NCBI GenBank assembly: GCA_002365175.1
Contig: DEZK01000002.1
Span: 1 to 64,000, forward strand
DNA from: Raskinella chloraquaticus (SeqCode)
GTDB lineage: Bacteria; Pseudomonadota; Alphaproteobacteria; Rhizobiales; UBA4765
DNA: 64,000 nt
Reading direction: 5' to 3'
The notes under the pieces were generated by a model that was not told where the DNA came from, did no database searches, and worked only from the letters and a program-made list of their open reading frames with translations. This document shows, piece by piece, positions 9,349 through 18,640 of the stretch (the stretch's first letter is position 1; each line of letters opens with the position of its first letter). Both the position numbers and the translations under genes were made by a program.

Positions 9349-10890
9349 GTGAACGCATCTCTGACTGTCGCATTACCGGACGAAGAGGCAACGCGCCGGT
9401 TTGGCGAGGCGTTGGCGCTTCTTCTCAGGCCAGGTGACTGCCTGACGCTTTCGGGGCCGCTTGGCGCTGGCAAGACGACATTGGCGCGCGCCATTTTGCG
9501 GGCCCTTGCCAACGACGAGAGGCTCGAGGTTCCCAGCCCGACATTCACTCTCGTTCAGCCCTATGCCGGCGCGAGCTTCCGCTTTCCCGTGCTGCACAGC
9601 GATTTCTATCGCCTGCAATCACCCGATGACGCCGATGAGCTGGGTCTTGATGACGCGCTCGAAAGCAGCGCCGTCCTGGTCGAATGGCCTGAAAAAGGGC
9701 CCAGCCGCTATTCTGAAACCGGCTTTGCGCTTCACCTGTCCGGCCTTGATCAGCGCCAGGCGATGGTTCTCGCTCATGGTGACGACAATCGTCGGCGCCT
9801 GCAGCGCTTCGCCGATCTCAGGCAGTTTCTGGCGGGGGCGGGACTTGGCGATGCCCACCGCATATTTCTGCAGGGTGATGCATCGCCGCGTGCCTATGAG
9901 AGCATCCGGCGCGACGGGCACCAGCGGCTTGTTCTCCTCAATGCCGATGCGCATCCCGATCGCGCGGTCTCGGCCGAACGCAAGGCCTATATGGAGCTTG
10001 TGCACCTGGCGCCTAACGAGGACATCGCGCCGGTGGTGGCGATTGCAAGCGAACTCAACCGGCGCGGATTATCAAGTCCCGCCATTCACGCCTTCAGCAG
10101 AGCGGCAAAGGCCGTGCTGTTTGAAGATTTCGGCGCAGAATATGTGGTGATTGACGGCGAGCCGGTGGCAGAGCGCTACGAAGTGGCGATCGACGTCTTG
10201 CTGGCGATGCATGCGCAGCCATGGCCGGAGCTGGCGCGAGGGCCCGAGGGTGTGTCTCATCGCCTGCCGCGCTATTCGCGACAAGCGCTTGAGGTCGAAG
10301 CAGGCCTTTTTCTTCACAAATACCTTGGCGGCCTGATGGGCAGAGAGCCAACACCCATCCAGCGCGCCGGCTTCGCTGCCGCCTGGCGTACACCCTTTGA
10401 TCAGCTGGAAAGCGCGGCACGGACCTGGACATTGTTTGATTATCATTCACCTAATCTGCACTGGCTGGCGGCCCGCCGGGGCATTGCGCGTATCGGCCTC
10501 ATCGACACGCAGGATGCGCGCCTTGGCCCCTATGCCTATGATGTTGTGTCGCTTATCCAGGATGCCCGGGTTGATGTCGGCGAGGAGCTTCAGGATAGCC
10601 TGCTGGCTCGCTATATTTCCGGGCGCCAGGCACAGGACACCAGCTTCGATGACGCGGGCTTCACAGCCAGTTTTGCTATCTGTGGCGCCCAGCGCGCGAC
10701 GCGCATCCTCGGCGTCTTTGCCAGGCTTGCAGCGCAGGATGGCAAGCCGGGCTATCTGCGCCATATTCCGCGCATCAGACGTTATCTTGGCCGTTGCTTC
10801 CTCCATCCGGCCCTTGCCGATATACGCAGGTGGTTTGAGGAAAACGTCCCGCCATCGCCAGTCACAGGTCCAGGGAGTGGTTCGTCGTGA
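9349..10890 (+). CDS. tsaE: Fusion of TsaE (t6A tRNA modification ATPase) and AmgK-like sugar kinase
   Basis: A 513-aa two-domain protein starting at GTG. Residues 1-150 are TsaE, with P-loop GPLGAGKT (36-43), SPTFTLVQPY and HSDFYRL; TsaE is the ATPase of the threonylcarbamoyl-adenosine complex. Residues ~165-500 are an aminoglycoside-phosphotransferase fold with the catalytic DYHSPNLHWL and metal-binding IDTQDARLGP. AmgK kinases of this family phosphorylate N-acetylmuramate and GlcNAc at the anomeric position. The stop overlaps the GTG of a MurU-like gene (GTGA), which supports the AmgK reading. Substrate is inferred, not shown. Confidence 0.9.
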   Translation: MNASLTVALPDEEATRRFGEALALLLRPGDCLTLSGPLGAGKTTLARAILRALANDERLEVPSPTFTLVQPYAGASFRFPVLHSDFYRLQSPDDADELGLDDALESSAVLVEWPEKGPSRYSETGFALHLSGLDQRQAMVLAHGDDNRRRLQRFADLRQFLAGAGLGDAHRIFLQGDASPRAYESIRRDGHQRLVLLNADAHPDRAVSAERKAYMELVHLAPNEDIAPVVAIASELNRRGLSSPAIHAFSRAAKAVLFEDFGAEYVVIDGEPVAERYEVAIDVLLAMHAQPWPELARGPEGVSHRLPRYSRQALEVEAGLFLHKYLGGLMGREPTPIQRAGFAAAWRTPFDQLESAARTWTLFDYHSPNLHWLAARRGIARIGLIDTQDARLGPYAYDVVSLIQDARVDVGEELQDSLLARYISGRQAQDTSFDDAGFTASFAICGAQRATRILGVFARLAAQDGKPGYLRHIPRIRRYLGRCFLHPALADIRRWFEENVPPSPVTGPGSGSS

Positions 10891-11624
10891 GTGCCTTTAG
10901 CGCGCATGGATTGTCGCCAACCGCCATGGTGCTGGCTGCCGGTCTTGGAACCCGCATGCGCCCGATCACGGCGCATACACCAAAGCCGCTGATCGAGGTC
11001 AACGGTCGGGCGATGATCGATCACGTCCTCGACCGCCTCGAGGCCGGCGGAGCAGAACGCACCGTCGTCAATGTTCATTACCTGCCCGATCTCGTCGAAG
11101 CCCATCTCAGGCGCCGCCATCACCCGACGATCATCATCTCGGATGAGCGCGACGAGCTTCTTGATTCAGGCGGTGGCGTGCGCAAGGCCTTGTCTCATTT
11201 TGCCGGCAAACCTTTCATGATCGCCAACAGCGATACGCTGTGGATCGAAGGGGCGCGCGACAATGTCGGGCGGATGCTGGCGCAGTGGGATGCTGACACG
11301 ATGGACGCCATGCTGCTGCTGGCAGCCATGGCGACCAGCATCGGCTTCAGCGGCGCCGGCGATTTTTCCATGGACCCGGATGGGCGGCTCAAACGGCGGA
11401 CGGAGCGGCAGGTGGTACCATTCGCCTATGCCGGTTTTGCTATCCTGAAGCCCGAATTGTTCGACAACACGCCTGAAACGCCGTTTTCACTCAACCGCAT
11501 TTTTGACAAGGCGCTGGCGCGCGAGCGATTGTTCGGGCTGCGGCTTGACGGCATCTGGATGCATGTGGGTACGCCTGACGCCATTCGCGAGGCGGAAGAG
11601 TGCGTGGCGCGCAGCGCCGCCTGA
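10887..11624 (+). CDS. murU: MurU-like N-acetylmuramate-1-phosphate uridylyltransferase
   Basis: A 245-aa nucleotidyltransferase with the N-terminal signature LAAGLGTRMRPITAHTPKPL and an IANSDTLW metal-binding segment. In the AmgK-MurU recycling route MurU turns MurNAc-1-P and UTP into UDP-MurNAc, bypassing de novo synthesis and giving fosfomycin tolerance. Translational overlap with the AmgK-containing fusion supports MurU over a mannose-1-phosphate guanylyltransferase, the other common label for this family. The start is GTG. The addB start lies 14 bases after the stop. Confidence 0.85.
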   Translation: MSAFSAHGLSPTAMVLAAGLGTRMRPITAHTPKPLIEVNGRAMIDHVLDRLEAGGAERTVVNVHYLPDLVEAHLRRRHHPTIIISDERDELLDSGGGVRKALSHFAGKPFMIANSDTLWIEGARDNVGRMLAQWDADTMDAMLLLAAMATSIGFSGAGDFSMDPDGRLKRRTERQVVPFAYAGFAILKPELFDNTPETPFSLNRIFDKALARERLFGLRLDGIWMHVGTPDAIREAEECVARSAA

Positions 11625-11638
11625 AACGAGGGCATCGA

Positions 11639-14600
11639 TTGAACGGGGCCGGACCCAACGTCTTCTCGATCCCGCCGGGAAAGCGGTTTCTCGCCACCCT
11701 TGTCAACGCGCTTCTGAACGGGCGGCTGATTGCCGGTTTTCCTGATCCTGCCGATCCCTTGTCGCTGGCGCGCGCAACACTGCTTCTTCCCACCCGCCGC
11801 GCCTGCCGGGCGGTGCTCGACTGCTTTCTCGATATCGGCGGGCCGGCGCTCTTGCTGCCACGCATCCGCGCCATTGGTGATGAGGAGGAAAACGCCGTCG
11901 ACCTGTCCGCCGCAATTGACGACAGTGCGGTTGATCTACCGCCCGCCATTCCCGGATTGCTCAGGCGCACGACGCTGACGCGCTTTATTCTGGCGTGGGG
12001 CAATGCGGCGGGAGAGGCAAAGGGCACGCGCCGCTTGACGGCTGGCGATGCCGCCTTCCTCGCCGGCGAATTGGCGCGGCTGATGGATCTTCTTTCTACC
12101 CAGGGCGTGCCGTGGGACAATCTCGATGCTATCCTGCCGCAGGAATTGCAGGAGCACTGGCAGGTTACTCATGATTTCCTGCAAGTGGCGCGGCAGGGCT
12201 GGCCGCGTTTTCTGGCAGCCCATGGCAGCATTGATCCGGCACAGCGCCGGCGCCTCGTGATGGAAGCGGAGCTGGCCCGGCTCGGCAACGCTCCCGACCA
12301 ACCGGTGATTGCTGCCGGCTCAACAGGGTCGATACCAACGACAGCCGAGCTTCTGGCGGCGATTTCCCGCCTGCCCAGGGGCGCGTTGGTTCTTCCCGGC
12401 TATGACCGCCATCTGAGCGCACAGCTGTGGGCGAACATCGCCGGCACCAGCAGCGGGCAGAGCGTTGCCAGCCATCCGCAGTCCAGCCTGCACGCGCTTG
12501 TCACTCGCTGCCATCTGCCACCGGACGGCGCAGTGGTGCACCTCGATCAGGACCTTGATAACGCCCTTTCGGCACGCGAAGCGCTCTTCAGCCGCGTCAT
12601 GTGGCCGGCTGAGGCAACAGGGCAGTGGAATCTCTCTCCCCCTGCCCCGGAAGTGATCAGCCTGGCACTCGGCAGCGTTGGCCTGATTGAAGCGGCAAGC
12701 GAAGAAGAAGAGGGCCTGGCGATCGCGCTGGCGATGCGCCACGGGCTCGAAACGCCGGGCGCTCACATCGCCCTCATCACGCCCAACCGGGCGCTGGCAC
12801 GGCGCGTCACTGCCGAGCTGCAACGATTTGATCTGACGGTCGACGATACCGCCGGGACGCCCTTGTCGGAGACCACGCCTGGCGTGCTGGCGCGCCTTGT
12901 TGCGGAAACCGCCGCGCAGGACTTCGCCGCTCTGCCGCTCCTCGCCCTTCTCAAGCATCCGATGGTTCGGCTCGGTCTTGCGCGCGAGAAGTTGCTGCAT
13001 GCCGTATCGCTTCTTGAGCAAGCAGCCCTGCGCGGGCTGCGACCACAGACGGGGATTGCCGGCCTGCGTGCAGCGCTGGCGCTGTGCAACAGCGGCAAGG
13101 AGAACGTCCGCCTGACCCCTGGCGACATTACGCTGACCCTTGACCTCGTCGAGCGGCTCGAAATGTTTCTACAGCCATTAGCCACCTGCCTGACGAGCCG
13201 CGAGGCCATGGCGATGATCGATGTGGCGGATATGCATCGTGCGGCCCTTGCCCACCTCATCGACGGGACGGCGGAGGACGCCGGCGAAGGCGTTTTGTGG
13301 ACGTTTTTCGACGAGCTGGCAGATGCGGCCGAAAGCGGGCTTGTCATCGATCCGCGGGAATATGCGGGCGCGGTCGAGACGCTCATGCAGGATCAGCCGG
13401 CACGCGCGATAAACGAGGGTCATTCCAGACTGCGCATTTACGGCTTGCTGGAGGCACGGCTGCTGCCAGCTGACCTCGTTATTCTTGGCGGGCTCAACGA
13501 GGGCATTTGGCCGGCCACCGCGCGCACCGATGCGTGGCTGTCGCGCGGGATGCGGCTTGCCATGTCGCTGCCAGCGCCCGAACAACGCATCGGCCTTGCC
13601 GCTCATGACTTCACCCAGGCGCTGGGCGCGCGCGATGTCATCCTCACCCGCGCGCTGAAGGCTGGAACGGCACCGAGCGTTCCCTCGCGCTGGCTGCAAC
13701 GTCTGGCGGCGGTGATCGGCGAGAGCCCCTATCAGGTGTTGCGCGAAAAGGGGCAGACCTTCCTTGACCTTGCCGGCATGATCGACGCCGGCCATGGTGA
13801 GCCCCGGCCCTGTCCACAGCCAGAACCGCGCCCGCCGCTCGCTGTCAGGCCTCGCGCGCTTTCAGTCACAGAGATCGAGACGCTGATCCGCGACCCTTAC
13901 GCGATCTATGCCAGGCATGTCCTGAAACTGCGCGCTTTGGAGGATCTCGACAAAACGATTGACGCACGCGAGCGCGGCACGCTCATCCATGCCTGCCTTG
14001 AGCGCGTCCAGGAAGGGCTGGCACACGGCGAGCGTGACCGTGCCACCCTTCTGGCGATGGCGGAAAGGGAATTTGCGGCTGAGAGCGCCTGGCCTCAGGT
14101 CCGCGCGTTCTGGTGGCCGCGTTTCCTGCGTATTTTCGATTGGTTCCTCATCTTTGATGAGAGACGGCGGATGACCGGCGCCCAGGTGGAGATTGAGGCA
14201 TCGGGGCGTATCACCTGGCCGGCACCGGCGGGCGTGTTTACGCTGCGCGGTCGCGCCGACCGGCTGGAGATTGGCCCGAGCAGCACGAAACTCATCGATT
14301 TCAAGACAGGCGCTGTGCCGACGGGACGTGACATCAAGGACGGGTTTGCCCCGCAGCTGACGCTTGAAGCAGCGATGTTGCAGAACGGCGCATTTGCCGC
14401 GACGGCAGGGCAAGGCGCGCCGGTTGACGAATTGCTTTACGTCAAGCTTTCGGGTGGCGATCCCCCTGCCGAGGAAGACGTCGTCAAGGCGGAGAAAGGC
14501 GACAGCCTTGCCGACATGATCGATGCGGCATGGACCGGTCTGCATCAGCTGATAGCAGCGTTTGACAAGGCGGACGCTCCTTATCGGGCGCTTGGGCATG

Positions 14601-14686
14601 CGGCCAAAGCGCCACGCTACAATGATTATCTGCACCTTGCCCGTGTCCGCGAATGGGGCGTTGCAGCCGAAGGCGGCGAGGAATGA
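11639..14686 (+). CDS. addB: Double-strand break repair protein AddB
   Basis: About 1015 aa, alphaproteobacterial AddB. The N-terminal part is a degenerate helicase-like domain; the C-terminal RecB-family nuclease motif is KLIDFKTGAVPTG, with QLTLEAAML behind it. With AddA it resects double-strand ends for RecA loading. The start is placed at TTG 11639 because GAGGG (11628-11632) sits 6 bases upstream; the frame is open to 11600. No four-cysteine iron-sulphur motif of the Bacillus AddB kind is visible near the C-terminus. The stop overlaps the addA start (ATGA). Confidence 0.95.
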   Translation: MNGAGPNVFSIPPGKRFLATLVNALLNGRLIAGFPDPADPLSLARATLLLPTRRACRAVLDCFLDIGGPALLLPRIRAIGDEEENAVDLSAAIDDSAVDLPPAIPGLLRRTTLTRFILAWGNAAGEAKGTRRLTAGDAAFLAGELARLMDLLSTQGVPWDNLDAILPQELQEHWQVTHDFLQVARQGWPRFLAAHGSIDPAQRRRLVMEAELARLGNAPDQPVIAAGSTGSIPTTAELLAAISRLPRGALVLPGYDRHLSAQLWANIAGTSSGQSVASHPQSSLHALVTRCHLPPDGAVVHLDQDLDNALSAREALFSRVMWPAEATGQWNLSPPAPEVISLALGSVGLIEAASEEEEGLAIALAMRHGLETPGAHIALITPNRALARRVTAELQRFDLTVDDTAGTPLSETTPGVLARLVAETAAQDFAALPLLALLKHPMVRLGLAREKLLHAVSLLEQAALRGLRPQTGIAGLRAALALCNSGKENVRLTPGDITLTLDLVERLEMFLQPLATCLTSREAMAMIDVADMHRAALAHLIDGTAEDAGEGVLWTFFDELADAAESGLVIDPREYAGAVETLMQDQPARAINEGHSRLRIYGLLEARLLPADLVILGGLNEGIWPATARTDAWLSRGMRLAMSLPAPEQRIGLAAHDFTQALGARDVILTRALKAGTAPSVPSRWLQRLAAVIGESPYQVLREKGQTFLDLAGMIDAGHGEPRPCPQPEPRPPLAVRPRALSVTEIETLIRDPYAIYARHVLKLRALEDLDKTIDARERGTLIHACLERVQEGLAHGERDRATLLAMAEREFAAESAWPQVRAFWWPRFLRIFDWFLIFDERRRMTGAQVEIEASGRITWPAPAGVFTLRGRADRLEIGPSSTKLIDFKTGAVPTGRDIKDGFAPQLTLEAAMLQNGAFAATAGQGAPVDELLYVKLSGGDPPAEEDVVKAEKGDSLADMIDAAWTGLHQLIAAFDKADAPYRALGHAAKAPRYNDYLHLARVREWGVAAEGGEE

Positions 14687-17600
14687 GCACAGCGCGCCAT
14701 ATCGTTGATGAGCGCACGCGCGAGAACCAGCGCCGCGCCAGCGATCCCGAGGCCGTCGTTTTCGTCTCCGCCATCGCCGGCTCAGGCAAGACGTATGTGC
14801 TGACACAACGCGTGAAGCGCCTGCTTCTCCAGGGGGTGAGACCAGAGCGCATCCTCTGCCTCACCTTCACCAAGGCGGCAGCCGCCAATATGTCGAACCG
14901 CCTGCTCTCCGATCTCGGCGACTGGGTTGGCATGGGCGATGAGGCGCTGAGGGCGTCCCTTGGCGCCTTGCAGGATCAGGCGACAGACAAAATATCAGCA
15001 CGCATGCTGCAGGATGCGCGTGGCCTTTTTGCCAAGGCCATCGAGACACCGGGTGGCCTGAAGATCCAGACCATTCACGCCTTCTGCGACGCGCTCCTCC
15101 ATCAATTTCCGTTTGAAGCTGGTGTTCCCGCCAATTTTCGTGAACTTGACGGCGCCAGCGAGGCGGAATTCCTCACAGCGGCGGCAGGGCGCGTGATGGA
15201 AGCAGCCCTTGCCGAGCCGTCCAGCCTTGTGGGCGCTGCTCTCGGCGACATCACGCTGCTCGCCAATGAGGATCGCTTTACCACCCAGGTCAAAAAGGCC
15301 TCCGGCTTCCGCTCGATCATCGACGACATTCTGCCAAACCTTGACGATGCGCCTGCGCTTGCCAAGCGGTTGCGGCGGGTGCTCGACATCGCCGATGACC
15401 TCACCATCGAGGCAATAGACGACGCGCTGTTAACACAGGCAGCGCTTGCTCCTGCTGAATGGCCAGCGGCAATCGCCGAAATCCGGGGGCAGGAAAACCA
15501 GACCAGCGACAAGGAAAAGTTTTCAGACCGGCTGCAGGCAGCACTTGAGACCGTCGATCGCCGGCAAAAGGCGCGTGCCTACGGAGCTGTTTTTCTGACC
15601 GGAGAAGGCAGACCTCGAAGTGCCAGCCGGCTGGTGCCGGCAAAACTACTGAAGGTGGCGCCAGAGCTGTACGCGCTCATGCACAGCGAGCTGACGCGCA
15701 TCTCGGCACTCATTGCTCAACGCCGGGCGCTGGAGACCTGCCAGATTTCACTGGCGCTCACCATTCTCGCCCGTGCCGTCATCGATGATATCGAACGATC
15801 CAAAGCGCGCGAAGCCTTTCTCGGTTTTGATGATCTGATCGCGGCCGCCAACCGCCTGCTCGACGGGCGGGCCGGTGACTGGGTGCGCTGGAAGCTTGAC
15901 CAGGGCATCGAACACATCCTCATCGACGAAGCGCAGGATACATCGCACGAGCAATGGCAGCTGGTACGCCGGCTAAGCGAAGAGTTCTTTGCTGGCAAGG
16001 GCGCCACCGAGAACAAACGCACGCTCTTTGTAGTGGGCGATGACAAGCAGTCGATCTTCTCATTCCAGGGCGCCGCGCCTGCGCTCTTTGACAGTGAACG
16101 GCTGCGTATCGCCAGCAAGGCGACACAGGCGGGCCTCGATTTCCGCAATGTTGTCCTCGACCTGTCGTTTCGATCAACCGAACCGGTGCTTGGCGCGGTT
16201 GCGACCGTCTTCAGCGATCTGCAGCGGCTGAAAGGCGTCACCAGTGACAGCCAGTTTCCTGACCATCGCTGCGCGCGAGAAGGCGTACCGGGGCGGGTCG
16301 ATATCTGGCCGCTCGCGCCGCCTCCCGCCGACAGCAACAAGCTCAACGGCTGGGACTATCCCTTTCTGGTGCAGGACGTCGTCGACCCCGAGCAGCATCT
16401 TGCCAACCGGCTTGCCCGACATATCGCTTCTGCCATCGGCCATGATCAGGTTGACGACCATGGCCGGCTGCGCCCGCTTGCGGCTGGCGATGTGCTGATC
16501 CTGGTGCGTCGACGCAAGGCGTTTTTTGACAAAATGATTCGTGCGCTGAAACAGCAGGGTGTCCCGGTTGCCGGCGCTGATCGGCTGAAGCTTGTCGAAC
16601 ATATCGCGGTCATGGATCTGCTGGCGCTCGGCGATGCCGTGCTGCTGCCGGACGATGATCTGACGTTTGCCTGCCTCCTCAAATCGCCGCTGCTGGGGCT
16701 TGATGAGGATGACCTGTTCCGCCTGGCAAACGGGCGCGCGGACCACACGCTTGCCGATGAGCTGGCACGGCGCGCGCGGGAGGAGACGCGTTGGCAGACG
16801 GCGCATCGCCGCTTTGCGGCTTGGCGGGAGCGCGCGGGGACCGAGCGCCCTTACGATTTCTTCGCCGGTGTGCTTGGCCGCGACGGCGGGCGCCGGGATT
16901 TCATGGGCAGGCTCGGCAGCGAAGCCAATGACGCGCTCAGCGAATTTTTGGCCGCAGCGCTTGATTTCGAAACACGTCACATCCCAAGCCTGCAGGGCTT
17001 TCTGGCGTGGATGCGCAGCACCGAGTCGGTCGTCAAGCGCGAGATGGAGCAGGGGCGCAACGAGGTACGCGTCATGACCATCCATAACGCCAAGGGGCTG
17101 CAGGCGAAATACGTCATCATGCCGGAAACGGTGCAGGTGCCGCGACGGTTGTCGGAGGACCGCCTCGTCGAGGCGTGTGATCCGCTGGACGGCAAGCCGC
17201 TCCTGCTGTGGCTTGGCAAAGCGGGCCAGGAGCCGGACCTTGTGGCGCGCGCGCGGGCTGCCGGGGATCAGGCGGCGCTCGCTGAATATTACAGACTGCT
17301 TTACGTGGCGATGACGCGGGCCGAGGATCGCCTGTTGATTGCAGGCTATCTGAAAGGCACCAAGGAAGCGCCCGCCACCAGCTGGTATGCGCTGATCGAT
17401 GAGCAACTGCGCCCGCTGTGCACGGGTGAAACGGATGCGACAGGTGACATCGTGTCATGGCGCTATCCAGCCACAGCACTCGCAGCTGACACGCCAGCGA
17501 CCATCCGCCCTGCCGTGGCGGCAAAAGCGATGATCCCTGACTGGCTGCAGCGTCCAGTCCCGCCATCGCCGGCAGGCCGCCGCCTCTCCGCGCCCTCTCG

Positions 17601-18159
17601 CTTCGGCGGTGGTACAGTCGGCGCGAGCGTATATCCTGTGATTGAGGAGGGGCTGGCGGCGCGGCTGCGTGGCCAGGTCCTCCATCAGCTTTTGCAGACA
17701 CTGCCGCAACTGCCACCCGCCCGGCGGCACGAGGCGGCGCAAGCCTATGCACGCCGCCAGCTCGGTTCAGCGGCGCCAGGCCTCGCAGACGAGGCGCTCG
17801 GCGTTCTGGCCATGCCGGAACTGGCTGCCCTGCTCGCTGGCCCGCATCTGGCCGAGGTGCCGGTCATCGGCACGGTGGAGGTGGCGCCCCGGCGCAGCCT
17901 GACGCTGTCGGGGCGCATCGATCTGCTGGCTGTTGGCGCTGAGTACATCGACATTATCGACTTCAAGAGCGGCGAGGCGCCAAGCGATGGACCACCGCAG
18001 GCCTACATCATCCAGCTCGCGCTTTATGCGCGCCTTCTTTCATCGCGTTATCGCGATCGCCAGACACGGGCAGCGCTGGTATGGACGCGATTGCCACGTT
18101 ATGACGTGCTATCGAGCGAGCGCATGGCTGCCGCGCTTGCCACAATCGAAGGTGGATGA
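14683..18159 (+). CDS. addA: Double-strand break repair helicase-nuclease AddA
   Basis: About 1158 aa. Walker A is AIAGSGKTYVLT near residue 35; the UvrD/Rep motifs include HILIDEAQDTS, VVGDDKQSIFSFQGA, MTIHNAKGLQAKYV and LLYVAMTRAEDRLL. The C-terminal nuclease is IDIIDFKSGEAPS with QLALYARLL. All helicase and nuclease motifs appear intact. The start at ATG 14683 overlaps the addB stop by 4 bases with a GGCGAGG ribosome site, so AddA and AddB are translationally coupled. Confidence 0.97.
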   Translation: MSTARHIVDERTRENQRRASDPEAVVFVSAIAGSGKTYVLTQRVKRLLLQGVRPERILCLTFTKAAAANMSNRLLSDLGDWVGMGDEALRASLGALQDQATDKISARMLQDARGLFAKAIETPGGLKIQTIHAFCDALLHQFPFEAGVPANFRELDGASEAEFLTAAAGRVMEAALAEPSSLVGAALGDITLLANEDRFTTQVKKASGFRSIIDDILPNLDDAPALAKRLRRVLDIADDLTIEAIDDALLTQAALAPAEWPAAIAEIRGQENQTSDKEKFSDRLQAALETVDRRQKARAYGAVFLTGEGRPRSASRLVPAKLLKVAPELYALMHSELTRISALIAQRRALETCQISLALTILARAVIDDIERSKAREAFLGFDDLIAAANRLLDGRAGDWVRWKLDQGIEHILIDEAQDTSHEQWQLVRRLSEEFFAGKGATENKRTLFVVGDDKQSIFSFQGAAPALFDSERLRIASKATQAGLDFRNVVLDLSFRSTEPVLGAVATVFSDLQRLKGVTSDSQFPDHRCAREGVPGRVDIWPLAPPPADSNKLNGWDYPFLVQDVVDPEQHLANRLARHIASAIGHDQVDDHGRLRPLAAGDVLILVRRRKAFFDKMIRALKQQGVPVAGADRLKLVEHIAVMDLLALGDAVLLPDDDLTFACLLKSPLLGLDEDDLFRLANGRADHTLADELARRAREETRWQTAHRRFAAWRERAGTERPYDFFAGVLGRDGGRRDFMGRLGSEANDALSEFLAAALDFETRHIPSLQGFLAWMRSTESVVKREMEQGRNEVRVMTIHNAKGLQAKYVIMPETVQVPRRLSEDRLVEACDPLDGKPLLLWLGKAGQEPDLVARARAAGDQAALAEYYRLLYVAMTRAEDRLLIAGYLKGTKEAPATSWYALIDEQLRPLCTGETDATGDIVSWRYPATALAADTPATIRPAVAAKAMIPDWLQRPVPPSPAGRRLSAPSRFGGGTVGASVYPVIEEGLAARLRGQVLHQLLQTLPQLPPARRHEAAQAYARRQLGSAAPGLADEALGVLAMPELAALLAGPHLAEVPVIGTVEVAPRRSLTLSGRIDLLAVGAEYIDIIDFKSGEAPSDGPPQAYIIQLALYARLLSSRYRDRQTRAALVWTRLPRYDVLSSERMAAALATIEGG

Positions 18160-18170
18160 GCAACCATTCC

Positions 18171-18199
18171 TTGACGCTTCACGGTGCAATACCTAGGTT
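18171..18199 (+). promoter_or_regulatory. Predicted promoter of trxA
   Basis: TTGACG (18171-18176) and TAGGTT (18194-18199) are 17 bases apart, immediately after the addA stop and 37 bases before the trxA ATG. The -35 box matches well, the -10 box only partly. It suggests trxA has its own promoter besides read-through from addA. Confidence 0.45.
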
Positions 18200-18236
18200 C
18201 GTTGCTCCTTACCCCTGCCAAGAAACGGAACACACC

Positions 18237-18563
18237 ATGACCGTCAAAGCGACCGACGCCACCTTCCAGAGCGAAGTCCTCGATTCGGCTGAGCCGGTTC
18301 TGGTTGATTTCTGGGCCGAATGGTGTGGCCCATGCCGGCAGATTGCCCCCGCGCTCGAGGAAATTTCCAAAGAGATGGCGGGCAAGGTGAAAATCGTCAA
18401 ACTGAACATCGACGAGAACCCGAACGCACCGACCCAGTTCGGCGTGCGCGCCATCCCTACCCTGCTGCTCTTCAAGGGCGGCAAGGTGATCGGCCAGCAA
18501 GTGGGCGCGGCGCCGAAATCGAAGCTTGTGAGCTTCATCGAGACCAATTCCGCCCTGGCGTGA
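18237..18563 (+). CDS. trxA: Thioredoxin
   Basis: A 108-aa cytosolic thioredoxin with the active site WCGPC (Cys30 and Cys33), the buried Asp24 in LVDFWAEW and the cis-proline in RAIPTLLLF. It is a general dithiol reductant for ribonucleotide reductase, peroxiredoxins and similar partners. ATG 18237 is used since an in-frame ATG at 18156 overlaps addA and would add residues unlike any thioredoxin. Its position after addAB is common in alphaproteobacteria. Confidence 0.97.
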   Translation: MTVKATDATFQSEVLDSAEPVLVDFWAEWCGPCRQIAPALEEISKEMAGKVKIVKLNIDENPNAPTQFGVRAIPTLLLFKGGKVIGQQVGAAPKSKLVSFIETNSALA

Positions 18564-18640
18564 TCGCGCGACCCGCTTGATTTCTCGCAAGCGCGCCGGC
18601 TGTTGTTACAGGACCGGCTCCGGCGCCCCGGGCAAACGCC

